The notes under the pieces are model-generated. The model was not told where the DNA came from, searched no databases, and saw only the letters and a program-made list of their open reading frames with translations. Made by a program: the position numbers and the translations under genes. 64,000 nucleotides of DNA from Hamadaea sp. Its GTDB lineage: Bacteria; Actinomycetota; Actinomycetes; Mycobacteriales; Micromonosporaceae. The stretch spans positions 62,001 through 126,000 of the forward strand of contig NZ_JABFVK010000009.1 of the NCBI RefSeq assembly GCF_013362815.1, in the 5' to 3' direction. Shown in pieces: positions 46,162-54,820 of the stretch (its first letter is position 1; every line of letters starts with the position of its first letter).

Positions 46162-48694
46162 GGCGATGCTGCGCGGCTTGCTCGCGCATAAGTTGCGGCT
46201 GCTGCTGTCCGCGCTGGCCATCATCCTCGGCACGATGTTCATGTCCGGCGCGTTCATCGCCGGGGACACCATCGCGCAGGGGTTCACCGGGCTGTTCTCG
46301 ACGATCAACTCCGATCTCGACGTTCAGGTGACCGGCAAGTCGCAGGTCGACGACCAGCAGTCGGGCGTGGTGACCGCGACGGTGCCCCAGCGGGTCGCCG
46401 ACTCCGTCGCCGGGGTGGACGGCGTCGAGAAGGCGACGCCGCAGGTCGCCTCGGACGGCGCGCGGGTGATCGGCAGCAACGGCAAGGTCATCCCGACCTC
46501 CGGCCCGCCCCGGCTGGGGGTGGGCTGGACCGGCGAGGACGGGCTGGTCGAACTGCGGGACGGCACCGGGCCGGCCCAGCCCAACCAGGTCGCGTTGTCG
46601 GCGAACCTGGCCGAGCAGGCCGGCAAGAAGGTCGGTGACCAGGTGCAGATCCTCACGCTGCAGCCGGAGAAGACGTTCACCGTCGCCGGGATCTTCGGCT
46701 ACGAGGGCGACCGGGACTCCCTCGCCGGCGAGATGACGGTCGCGTTCACCATGCCGGTCGCGCAGGAGCTCATGCTGGGCAAGCTCGGCGAGTACACCAG
46801 TGTGGACGTCAAAGCCGCGAGCGGGGTCGGCGACTCCGAACTCCGGGACCGCATCGCTGCCGTGGTGGGCCCCGCTTACGACGTACGCACGAACAAGGAA
46901 GCCACCGAGGCGGCCTCCGACGGCATCCAGCCCTTCATCACCGTGCTCAAGACCGGGCTCACCGTCTTCGCCCTCATCGCCTTGATCGTGGCGATCTTCC
47001 TGATCTTCAACACGTTCTCGATCCTCGTCGCGCAGCGTACGCGTGAACTGGCCCTCTATCGCTCGTTCGGCGCCTCGAAACAGCAGGTCCTCCGCTCGGT
47101 GCTGACCGAGTCCGCCTTGCTGGGCTTCGTGGCGGCGCTGGTCGGGCTGCTCGTCGGCTGCGGGGTGGGCTGGCTGGGCAAGAAGGGCCTGGAAGCGCTG
47201 TCCAACACGAACCTGCCCGTCAACGGCATCGTCGTGAAGCCCTACGTCATCATCGTGACGCTGCTCGTCGGAGTCCTCGTGACGGTGGTCTCGGCGCTGG
47301 TCCCGGCGTTGCGGGCGTCGCGCGTACCGCCGATCGCGGCGATGCGGGACGCGGCGGTTCCCGACAAGCCGCTGCGCAAGCTCACCGTCGCGGGGCTGAT
47401 CGTGCTGCTCGCCGGCATCGCGTTCCTCGTGCTCCGGCTGACCAAAGTGTGGAAGGACCCGCTTTGGCTGGTCCTCGGCGGTGGTGCGCTGCTGGTGTTC
47501 ATCGGCGTGATCATGCTGGCCCCGGTGCTCAGCCGGCCGGTGACCCGCGCGCTCGGCGCGCTCTTCGGCACCTCGGTCCCGGCCCGGCTGGGCACCCGCA
47601 ACACCGGGCGCAACCCCCGGCGTACGGCGTTGACCGCGGCGGCGCTGATGATCGGCGTGACGCTGGCCACGGCCGGTGGCGTGTTCGCCTCGTCGGCCAA
47701 GGCCGGGCTCACCGACGTCTTCACCAACGACGTCCAGGCTCAGCTCATCGTGCAGGTCGACTTCTCGGCCGGAGCCACGGCCGGCTTCGACCCCGCGATG
47801 CAGAAGCAGATCCGGGAGATCCCCGGAGTCTCTCAGGCGGTCGCGTTCCGCACCGACACCGCCCGCGTCGGCGGGCAGGCTTCGCAGGTGCTCTCCGGCG
47901 ATCCGGTCGCTTCGGCCGAGATCTTCACGCTGAAGGCCGCCTCCGGCGACATCCGGCCGCTGACCGCCGGGGAGGTCATCCTCGACGACGCGACGGCGAA
48001 GCGGCTCAACGCGACGACTGGATCGACGGTCGACATCGTGACCGCCCGCGGCGGCCCGAAGCAGGAGAAGGTCGTGGCCACCCTGGAACCGTCGAGCGCC
48101 TGGTCGGGTCCGCTGCTCAACGAGGCCGACGCGACCGGATTCACTTCGCCCAACGCACAGGCCGCCTACGTGCAGGTCGCCTCGGACGATCAGGTCGAAT
48201 CCGTACGCACGCAGCTCGAGTCGCTGTTCGCCGACAACAAGGAAGTCACCGTCGTCGACCAGAGCCAGCTGCTGGGCACGGTCACCAGCGTCCTCGACAT
48301 CGTCCTGGTGATCCTCAACGTCATGCTGGGGCTCGCCATCATCGTGGCCCTGCTCGGAGTCGTGAACACACTGCTGTTGTCGATCTATGAGCGTACGCGG
48401 GAGATCGGGATGATCCGCGCGATCGGCCTCAGCCGGGGCTCCACCGCCCGCATGATCACCGTCGAGTCGATCCTGATCTCGGTGTTCGGAGCGCTGCTCG
48501 GCATGGCGGTCGGCGTCGGCCTCGGCGTCGCGGCGGTGAAGATCTTCGGCGGGGATTACCTCAAGCTCACCATTCCGTGGGGCTACCTCATCGCCACGCT
48601 CGTCCTCGCGATCGTCGCCGGCATCCTCGCTGCGGTACTTCCCGCGATCCGGGCTGGGCGGCTCAATGTGCTGGAGGCCATCGCCTACGAGTGA
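46154..48694 (+). CDS. FtsX-type permease, double domain (system 1)
   Basis: 846 residues. An N-terminal helix then a large extracytoplasmic domain, three helices, another short segment, a second core domain and three C-terminal helices: two MacB-core/FtsX repeats in one chain. VPPIAAMRDAA and ERTREIGMIRAIGLSRG are characteristic FtsX loop motifs. Mechanotransmission ABC systems of this kind export lipids or peptides or act on envelope stress. ATG 46154 overlaps the ATPase gene end. Confidence 0.85.
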   Translation: MFKAMLRGLLAHKLRLLLSALAIILGTMFMSGAFIAGDTIAQGFTGLFSTINSDLDVQVTGKSQVDDQQSGVVTATVPQRVADSVAGVDGVEKATPQVASDGARVIGSNGKVIPTSGPPRLGVGWTGEDGLVELRDGTGPAQPNQVALSANLAEQAGKKVGDQVQILTLQPEKTFTVAGIFGYEGDRDSLAGEMTVAFTMPVAQELMLGKLGEYTSVDVKAASGVGDSELRDRIAAVVGPAYDVRTNKEATEAASDGIQPFITVLKTGLTVFALIALIVAIFLIFNTFSILVAQRTRELALYRSFGASKQQVLRSVLTESALLGFVAALVGLLVGCGVGWLGKKGLEALSNTNLPVNGIVVKPYVIIVTLLVGVLVTVVSALVPALRASRVPPIAAMRDAAVPDKPLRKLTVAGLIVLLAGIAFLVLRLTKVWKDPLWLVLGGGALLVFIGVIMLAPVLSRPVTRALGALFGTSVPARLGTRNTGRNPRRTALTAAALMIGVTLATAGGVFASSAKAGLTDVFTNDVQAQLIVQVDFSAGATAGFDPAMQKQIREIPGVSQAVAFRTDTARVGGQASQVLSGDPVASAEIFTLKAASGDIRPLTAGEVILDDATAKRLNATTGSTVDIVTARGGPKQEKVVATLEPSSAWSGPLLNEADATGFTSPNAQAAYVQVASDDQVESVRTQLESLFADNKEVTVVDQSQLLGTVTSVLDIVLVILNVMLGLAIIVALLGVVNTLLLSIYERTREIGMIRAIGLSRGSTARMITVESILISVFGALLGMAVGVGLGVAAVKIFGGDYLKLTIPWGYLIATLVLAIVAGILAAVLPAIRAGRLNVLEAIAYE

Positions 48695-48703
48695 CGTCAT
48701 TCC

Positions 48704-48765
48704 CTGCAGATCACGGTTACACAGCCCAAATTCGCGCGGGAGGCATGCGTAACCGTGATCTGCAG
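48704..48765. repeat. Dispersed palindromic repeat family R3, copy 2
   Basis: CTGCAGATCACGGTTAC (48704-48720) and GTAACCGTGATCTGCAG (48749-48765): a perfect 17-bp inverted repeat. Its reverse complement matches 33961-34021 in the arm and the adjoining CATGCCTCC. It starts 10 bp after a permease stop. Confidence 0.9.
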
Positions 48766-48818
48766 CCGTCAAAGCGCCGTCAGAACGGGGCCGGGAGCCG
48801 CCGGTGACTCAGGGGCTA

Positions 48819-48931
48819 CCCCGAGATCGTCTCGGGGGCGTCCCCCGGCGCAGATCTCGGGTGCCGGTCCGACTTTGGTCTGACGATTCCCGCGTGCCCG
48901 GCCGGAACTATGAGAGTCGCCGGCCGGGCAC
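48819..48931. promoter_or_regulatory. Hairpins upstream of ABC system 2
   Basis: CCCCGAGA-TCG-TCTCGGGG at 48819-48837 is a short hairpin. GTGCCCGGCCGG (48894-48905) and CCGGCCGGGCAC (48920-48931) are perfect 12-bp arms with a 14-nt loop, and TGCCCGGCCGGA appears again at 48937. They lie in the 284-bp gap between the two ABC/FtsX pairs and may be operator or attenuator sites. Confidence 0.55.
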
Positions 48932-48978
48932 CGCCTTGCCCGGCCGGACCATCTCGATTCCGTGCAGGGGGAACTCCA

Positions 48979-49764
48979 ATGACAATCACCGCACACCCGC
49001 CCGTTCGCGTGGCCGTCGCCGCGCGGGCCGTGGACGTCTGGAAGGTGTACGGCTCCGGCGAGGCCCAGGTCGTCGCGCTCCGGGGGGTCAGCATGGAGGT
49101 GGCCGCCGGCCGCTTCACCGCGATCATGGGCCCGTCCGGCTCCGGCAAGTCCACGCTGATGCACTGCCTGGCCGGCCTCGACTCGGTCACCCGCGGCGAG
49201 GTGCACGTCGGCGACACCAAGCTCACCGGCCTCGGCGACGCCGGGCTCACCAAGCTGCGGCGCGAGCAGGTCGGGTTCATCTTCCAGCAGTTCAACCTGC
49301 TCCCGACGCTCACCGCCGAGGAGAACATCCTCCTGCCGCTGGCCATCGCCGGGCGCAAGCCCGACCGCGAGTGGTTCGACACGGTGATCGACACGGTCGG
49401 TCTGCGTGACCGGCTCGGCCACCGCCCGAGCCAGCTCTCCGGCGGCCAGCAGCAGCGCGTCGCCTGCGCCCGCGCCCTCGTGTCACGGCCCGAGGTGGTC
49501 TTCGCCGACGAGCCCACGGGCAATCTCGACTCTCGCTCCGGCGCGGAGGTGCTGTCGTTTCTCAAGGCGTCGGTACGCGAACACGGGCAGACGATCGTGA
49601 TGGTCACGCACGACCCGACCGCCGCGTCCTATGCCGACCGGGTGGTGTTCCTCGCCGACGGCCGCATCGTCAACGAGCTCACCGAGCCGACGCCGCAGAA
49701 GGTGCTGGACGCGATGCAGTCGCTGGACCGGCTCGTGGCCGAGACCGCCGGAGCGGAGTCCTGA
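48979..49764 (+). CDS. ABC transporter ATPase, LolD/MacB type (system 2)
   Basis: 261 residues, closely similar to the protein at 45379-46161 over most of its length (for example both have FTAIMGPSGSGKSTLMHCLA and GFIFQQFNLLPTLTAEENIL). Walker and signature motifs are intact. The ATG 48979 has GGGGGAA upstream. TGATG junction with the following permease gene. Confidence 0.9.
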   Translation: MTITAHPPVRVAVAARAVDVWKVYGSGEAQVVALRGVSMEVAAGRFTAIMGPSGSGKSTLMHCLAGLDSVTRGEVHVGDTKLTGLGDAGLTKLRREQVGFIFQQFNLLPTLTAEENILLPLAIAGRKPDREWFDTVIDTVGLRDRLGHRPSQLSGGQQQRVACARALVSRPEVVFADEPTGNLDSRSGAEVLSFLKASVREHGQTIVMVTHDPTAASYADRVVFLADGRIVNELTEPTPQKVLDAMQSLDRLVAETAGAES

Positions 49765-52313
49765 TGCTGCGCGCCACCCTGAAGAGCCTGCTGGCCCGCA
49801 AGCTGCGGCTCGCCCTGTCCGCGTTCGCGGTCATCCTCGGCGTCATGTTCGTCGCCGGGTCCTTCGTCCTGACCGACACCCTCGGGCGGTCGTTCGAGAA
49901 CATGTTCGACTCGGCGTACGCGCACACCGACGTGGTGGTCGCGCCGAAGCCGAAGGTCGACGGCCAGTACGCCGGCGACAGCTCTCCCGTGCCCGGTGTG
50001 CTGACCGCCGCCGACCAGGCGAAGATCGAGGCGGTGAGCGGCGTCGTCGCGGCCCACCCCATCGCCGAGGCGGAGGGCGCCCGGGTCATCGGCAGCGACG
50101 GCAAGGTCGTCACAACGGTCGGCCCGCCCCGGCTCGGGAGCAACTGGATCGACGGCGTCGGCGGAGCCGAGATCCGCGACGGCCACGCCCCGCAGAACGA
50201 CAACCAGGTCGTGCTCAACGTGGAGCAGGCGAAGAAGGCCGGCCTGAAGGTCGGCGACCAGGTAACCGTGCTGACGCCGGGGGGCAAGCGGACCTTCGAG
50301 CTCGCCGGCACCTTCGGGTACGCCGGTGGCCTGGACGGGCGCGGCGGCGTACTGGAGGTCCGGTTCACCGACAAGGTCGCCCAGGAGCTGATGCTGGGTG
50401 AGCCGGGGGCGTACACCTCGTTCGACGTGGACGTCGCACCCGGCCAGAGCGCGGCGGCCGTCCGGGACGCGATCGCCGCCCAGACCGGTGGCGCGTACGA
50501 GGTCAAGACGGGGGCCGAACTGGCCAAGTCGATCGCCGATCAGTTCAAGTCGGTGCTAGACGGGCTGAACAAAGTCCTGCTCGGGTTCGGCGGGGTCGCC
50601 TTGTTCGTCGGGACCTTCCTGATCCTCAACATCTTCTCGATCACGGTGGCCCAGCGGACCAAGGAGCTGGCGCTGACCCGGGCGCTCGGCGCAAGCCGCC
50701 GCCAGATGATCGGCTCAGTGCTCGCCGAGGCGCTCGTCGTGGGCCTGACCGGGTCGGTACTCGGCCTGCTCGCCGGGCTCGGCGTCGGCTGGGTGCTGGC
50801 GATGGTCGCGGCGAACGTCTCCGGGCTGATCCTGGCCCCGATCGCGCTGCCGATGTCGGCCGTGATCGCGGCGTTCTCGGTCGGCATCGTGATCACCGTG
50901 CTGGCGGCGCTGCTTCCGGCACTCCGGGCCAGCCGGGTGCCGCCGATCGCGGCGCTGCAAGAGGTCGCGACGCCGGACCGGCCGCTGACGAAGCTGTCGG
51001 TCGGCGGCGGCCTGGTGACCGCGGCCGGGGTGGCGCTCATGGGGTACGGCCTGACCGGCGACGGTCACCTGTGGCCGATGCTCGGCGGCGTGATGTTCGC
51101 CTTCATCGGGGTGGCCCTGCTCAGCCCGCTGGTGGGCAAGCCGGTGGTCGCCGCGCTCGGCCGGCTCTTCTCCTGGTCGGTGGCGGGCAAGCTCGGCCGG
51201 CTCAACTCCGGCCGCAACCCGCGGCGTACGGCGATCACGGCGGCGGCCCTCATGATCGGCATCGCGCTGATCACGGCGGCGAGCACGGTGCTCACCTCGG
51301 GCGACGAGAGCCTGCGCGGCGCGGCCAACCGGGAGGTCCACGCCGATCTGCTGGTCACCGGTCAGAACAGCACCGACGTCATGCCGACGTTCACGCGGTC
51401 CACGATGGACGACATCCGCAAGATCCCGGGCGTGGCGAGTGCCACGAGCGAGGTCTACGCGCGGGCGATGATCGGCAAGAACGGTCACGGGGTCTCGATC
51501 ATCGACGACCTGCCCGCGATGGCGGCCCAGTTCAGCCTGAAGCCGGCGAGCGCCACCTCGGGGACGCTCAGCGCGCTCGGGCCGAACGACGCCATCGTGG
51601 ACACCGAGACCGCGGTCGACGAAGGCGTACGCGTCGGCGACACCGTCAAGGTGGTGCTGCCCAAGGGTGATCCGGTCGAGTTCCGCATCGCCGCGATCTA
51701 CGCCGAGAACGACTTCTACGGCGGTTACCTGCTCGGCTCGGCCGCGTTGACGCACCTCGTGAGCCCGGACCCGGCCGTCGCCACCATCACCCTGGCCGGC
51801 GGCGCTTCCGAGTCGGCGGTACGCGACCAGGTCGGCCGGCTGCTCGCGGACAACCCGGAGGTCAGCGTGATGACCAAGGGCGAGTACCTGGATCAGGCGT
51901 CGGGCCAGATCGGGACGCTGCTGACGATGGTCACGATCCTGCTGGCGCTCGCCATCCTGATCGCCGTCCTCGGCGTGATCATCACGCTGTGGCTCTCGGT
52001 CCTGGAGCGTACGCGGGAACTGGGCCTGCTGCGGGCGATCGGGCTCGGCCGGGCGGCCACCATGCGGATGATCACGGTGGAAGCCGTCGTCATCACGCTC
52101 TTCGGCACGCTGCTCGGCCTGGCCACCGGCGTCGGGATGGGCGCGGCGGTCGTGCGGTCGCTCAAGGGCGAGGGCATCACCGACTTCGCGGTGCCGTGGT
52201 CGCAGCTGACCGCGTACCTCGTGGCGGGCGCGCTGGTCGGCGTGTTCGCGGCGGTCCTGCCCTCGATCAAGGCGGCTCGCACCGACGTGCTCAAGGCCAT
52301 CGCCTATGAGTGA
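49764..52313 (+). CDS. FtsX-type permease, double domain (system 2)
   Basis: 849 residues, paralogous to 46154-48694 with the same architecture (two core domains; loops VPPIAALQEVA and ERTRELGLLRAIGLGRA; both end IAYE). The extracytoplasmic domains have diverged more than the membrane parts. The pair makes a second mechanotransmission complex. ATG 49764 overlaps the ATPase stop by one base. A 14-bp-stem terminator follows. Confidence 0.86.
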   Translation: MLRATLKSLLARKLRLALSAFAVILGVMFVAGSFVLTDTLGRSFENMFDSAYAHTDVVVAPKPKVDGQYAGDSSPVPGVLTAADQAKIEAVSGVVAAHPIAEAEGARVIGSDGKVVTTVGPPRLGSNWIDGVGGAEIRDGHAPQNDNQVVLNVEQAKKAGLKVGDQVTVLTPGGKRTFELAGTFGYAGGLDGRGGVLEVRFTDKVAQELMLGEPGAYTSFDVDVAPGQSAAAVRDAIAAQTGGAYEVKTGAELAKSIADQFKSVLDGLNKVLLGFGGVALFVGTFLILNIFSITVAQRTKELALTRALGASRRQMIGSVLAEALVVGLTGSVLGLLAGLGVGWVLAMVAANVSGLILAPIALPMSAVIAAFSVGIVITVLAALLPALRASRVPPIAALQEVATPDRPLTKLSVGGGLVTAAGVALMGYGLTGDGHLWPMLGGVMFAFIGVALLSPLVGKPVVAALGRLFSWSVAGKLGRLNSGRNPRRTAITAAALMIGIALITAASTVLTSGDESLRGAANREVHADLLVTGQNSTDVMPTFTRSTMDDIRKIPGVASATSEVYARAMIGKNGHGVSIIDDLPAMAAQFSLKPASATSGTLSALGPNDAIVDTETAVDEGVRVGDTVKVVLPKGDPVEFRIAAIYAENDFYGGYLLGSAALTHLVSPDPAVATITLAGGASESAVRDQVGRLLADNPEVSVMTKGEYLDQASGQIGTLLTMVTILLALAILIAVLGVIITLWLSVLERTRELGLLRAIGLGRAATMRMITVEAVVITLFGTLLGLATGVGMGAAVVRSLKGEGITDFAVPWSQLTAYLVAGALVGVFAAVLPSIKAARTDVLKAIAYE

Positions 52314-52356
52314 CGCGTACCAGTAGGTCGGCACTAGACCCTTCTGCACGGAGGGA

Positions 52357-52408
52357 CCGGCCCCCGGCGATCGAGTGATCGTGTTGATCACGGCTCGCCG
52401 GGGGCCGG
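52357..52408 (+). terminator. Terminator after ABC system 2
   Basis: CCGGCCCCCGGCGA (52357-52370) and TCGCCGGGGGCCGG (52395-52408), a perfect 14-bp stem with a 24-nt loop, followed by TTTGGTATTTT. The final TATTTT doubles as -10 of the next gene. Confidence 0.82.
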
Positions 52409-52425
52409 TTTGGTATTTTCCGCGG

Positions 52426-53289
52426 GTGAGTTTGCGGGAGAGATCACGGCAGCTGGTCGAGTCCCGGGCCTTCCAGTACTTCATCACCGCCGTCATCCTC
52501 GGGAACGCGGCGACTCTCGGCCTGGAGACCTCGCCGGTTCTGCACGAGCGGTACGGCACCGCGCTGCACGTCATCGACGTGTCGGCGCTGACGATCTTCG
52601 TGGTCGAGCTGCTGTTGCGCCTGTTCGTCCACGGACTGCGGTTCTTCCGCGATCCGTGGAACGTGTTCGACCTCGCGATCGTCTCGGTCGCGCTGGCCCC
52701 GGCCTCGTCCGCGTTCACCGTCTTGCGGGCAATGCGAATCCTGCGGGTGCTCCGCCTGGTCTCGGTGGTGCCGAGCATGCGCCGCGTCGTCTCGGCGCTG
52801 CTGACCGCGATGCCCGGCATGGTCTCCATCGCCGGACTGCTGGTCCTCGTCCTCTACGTCGCGGGCGTGATGGCCACGAAGCTGTTCGCGCACACCGCGC
52901 CGGAGTGGTTCGGCTCGCTCGGCCAGTCGATCTTCACGCTGTTCCAGATCATGACCGGCGACAGCTGGTCCGAAGTGGCCCGCGAGGTCATGGCCAAACA
53001 GCCGCTGGCCTGGATCTTCTTCATCGGATTCCTGGTCGTCTCGGCGTTCACCGTGCTCAACCTGTTCATCGCGGTGGCGGTCAGCGCCATGGAGGCCGAG
53101 CACCGGGCCGAGGAATCGGCCGCGGAGTCGGCCGCGGAGTCGGCCGCGGAGTCGGCCGCGGAGTCGGCTTCGGCTGCGGACGCTGCCTCGGTCCCGGCTC
53201 AGGACCGGGCGGTGCTGGCCGAGGTACGCGCGCTGCGAGCCGAACTGCGGGAGCTGCGCGAAGAGCTGAAGGAACGGGAGCCCGTCTAG
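52426..53289 (+). CDS. Voltage-gated cation channel-like protein (BacNav type)
   Basis: 287 residues. Six membrane segments; S4 reads LRAMRILRVLRLVSVVPSMR with Arg every third residue, a voltage sensor. The pore has TLFQIMTGDSWSEV, in place of the TLESWAS filter of NaChBac, so selectivity may differ. The C-terminus is a coiled coil preceded by an Ala-Glu-Ser repeat encoded by a 12-bp unit. GTG 52426 follows TATTTT by 6 nt. The gene ends in CTAG shared with the convergent HAD gene. Confidence 0.85.
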   Translation: MSLRERSRQLVESRAFQYFITAVILGNAATLGLETSPVLHERYGTALHVIDVSALTIFVVELLLRLFVHGLRFFRDPWNVFDLAIVSVALAPASSAFTVLRAMRILRVLRLVSVVPSMRRVVSALLTAMPGMVSIAGLLVLVLYVAGVMATKLFAHTAPEWFGSLGQSIFTLFQIMTGDSWSEVAREVMAKQPLAWIFFIGFLVVSAFTVLNLFIAVAVSAMEAEHRAEESAAESAAESAAESAAESASAADAASVPAQDRAVLAEVRALRAELRELREELKEREPV

Positions 53290-53936
53290 AAGTTCGTCAG
53301 GTACGCCAGGTCCACCCCGGACAGCGTGGTCAGCAGGTGTGCCCCGAGATCGCCGGGCAGCTCGACCTCGCACGGTACGCCGATCACCCGGGCGCCGGCC
53401 GCGACCGCACTGCGTACGCCGGAACTCGAGTCCTCGATGGCGACGCAGCGCTCGATCGGTACGCCGAGCAGCCGGGCCGCCGTCAGGTAAGGCTCCGGGT
53501 GCGGCTTGGCCCGGCCGACCTCGTCACCGCATACCACCACGTCGAACGGGCCCAGCGTGTCCAGCGCGATCTTCACCAGCCGCCGCTCGGTGGAGGTCAC
53601 CAGGGCCGCCGGTACGCCCGCCGCGCGTACCTCGGCGAGAAGCTCCTGAGCGCCGGGCCGCCACGGGAGTCCCTGAGCGAACAGTTCCCCGGTCAACGCC
53701 ACGAGGCGCTCGGCGCTGACGGCGTAGTCCCGGTGCTGCTGGCCGAGGTCGGTGTGGAAGATCCCCATCGAGGTGGGCATGTCGGTGCCGACCATGCTCA
53801 ACCGGGCGGCGTCCGACAGCACCCCGCCGTACTCCCCGGCGAGCTGCTGTAGCGAGATCGCCCAGAGCTGCTCCGAATCGATGAGCGTTCCGTCCATGTC
53901 GAAGAGCACCGCGGCCAAGGTCACGTCTTCGATCAT
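53286..53936 (-). CDS. HAD hydrolase, beta-phosphoglucomutase-like
   Basis: 216 residues. Motif I VLFDMDGTLIDSEQLW, motif II VTST, motif III GRAKPHPEPYL and motif IV AIEDSSSGVRSA are all normal. It is a cytosolic phosphatase or mutase of sugar phosphates; the substrate is unknown. The stop overlaps the channel stop, with TCTAGA at the junction. Confidence 0.82.
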   Translation of the reverse strand: MIEDVTLAAVLFDMDGTLIDSEQLWAISLQQLAGEYGGVLSDAARLSMVGTDMPTSMGIFHTDLGQQHRDYAVSAERLVALTGELFAQGLPWRPGAQELLAEVRAAGVPAALVTSTERRLVKIALDTLGPFDVVVCGDEVGRAKPHPEPYLTAARLLGVPIERCVAIEDSSSGVRSAVAAGARVIGVPCEVELPGDLGAHLLTTLSGVDLAYLTNF

Positions 53937-54006
53937 GCCTGGTCGGCCGCTGCCCGGTCCGGCTCGTCCGGCCCGTCGGTGGCGGAGGTCACGCTAGGCT
54001 CGCGCT

Positions 54007-54732
54007 GTGAACCAGCTGGAACCCATGCCCGAGGACTGGACCCGCGCGCTCGCCATCGCCGCGCACCCCGACGACCTGGAGTACGGCGCGGCCGGGGCGG
54101 TCGCCCGATGGACGGCTACCGGCAAGGACGTCCGCTACGTGATGGTGACCCGAGGCGAGGCCGGCATCGACGGGATCGCGCCCGCCGAGTGCGCCCCATT
54201 GCGCGAAGCCGAGGAGCGGGCCGGCGCGGCCCTGGTCGGCGTGGAGGTCGTCGAGTTCCTCGATCATCGCGACGGAGTCATCGAGTACGGCGTTCCACTG
54301 CGCCGGGACCTGGCCGCCGCGATCCGCCGCCACCAGCCGGAACTGGTGATCACCGGGAACTACCACGACAGCTGGCCGGGCGGCGGCTGGAACACCCCCG
54401 ACCACCGCCACACCGGCCGGGCCGTGCTGGACGCCGTCGCCGACGCCGGGAACCGCTGGATCTTCCCCGAACTGGCCGAGGAGGGCCTCCAGCCGTGGAG
54501 CGGCGTCCGCTACGTCGCCGTCGGCGGATCACCCCACCCGACTCACGCGGTGGAGATCACGGGAACCCTGGACCGGGCCGTGGCTTCCCTGGAGGCGCAT
54601 TCCGCGTACCTGGAAGGGCTGGGCGACCACCCGATGGCCTCGGCGCGCGGCTTCCTGGAGTTCCTCGCCGACCAGGTCGCGCCGGCCTTCGGCGGACGAC
54701 GGGCGACCGCGTTCGAGCTGGTCCGCTTCTAA
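54007..54732 (+). CDS. PIG-L family N-acetylglucosamine deacetylase-like protein
   Basis: 241 residues. Zinc-site motif AIAAHPDDLEYGAAGAVARW, with the third ligand in TPDHRHTG. The family includes MshB and Mca of mycothiol metabolism and GlcNAc-PI deacetylases; which branch cannot be told from the sequence. GTG 54007 has TAGGCT (53995-54000) 6 nt upstream. Confidence 0.82.
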   Translation: MNQLEPMPEDWTRALAIAAHPDDLEYGAAGAVARWTATGKDVRYVMVTRGEAGIDGIAPAECAPLREAEERAGAALVGVEVVEFLDHRDGVIEYGVPLRRDLAAAIRRHQPELVITGNYHDSWPGGGWNTPDHRHTGRAVLDAVADAGNRWIFPELAEEGLQPWSGVRYVAVGGSPHPTHAVEITGTLDRAVASLEAHSAYLEGLGDHPMASARGFLEFLADQVAPAFGGRRATAFELVRF

Positions 54733-54739
54733 CGCTTCC

Positions 54740-54805
54740 GCGTTGATCATGAACTTTGGGGGTCCGACACGCCGTCCGGTGGGACCTTAGGTTCATGATC
54801 AACGC
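54740..54805. repeat. Palindromic repeat related to family R4
   Basis: Perfect 15-bp arms GCGTTGATCATGAAC (54740-54754) and GTTCATGATCAACGC (54791-54805), with an inner GGTCC/GGACC pairing. The GATCATGAAC end and a GGCGTGTC-containing core (minus strand) are shared with copies at 1833 and 18917. Likely terminator between convergent genes. Confidence 0.75.
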
Positions 54806-54820
54806 GAACCAGCGTGAGGG

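Noticed and set aside
45992-48772. Very long open frame (926 codons) antisense to the first FtsX permease
   Set aside because: Composition is Arg/Asp/Gly/His-rich with no motif, as expected for the shadow frame of a high-GC gene; the opposite strand encodes a clear FtsX permease.
53286-53289. Gene truncation where the channel and HAD genes meet
   Set aside because: Both proteins have complete C-termini; the shared CTAG simply supplies stops on both strands.
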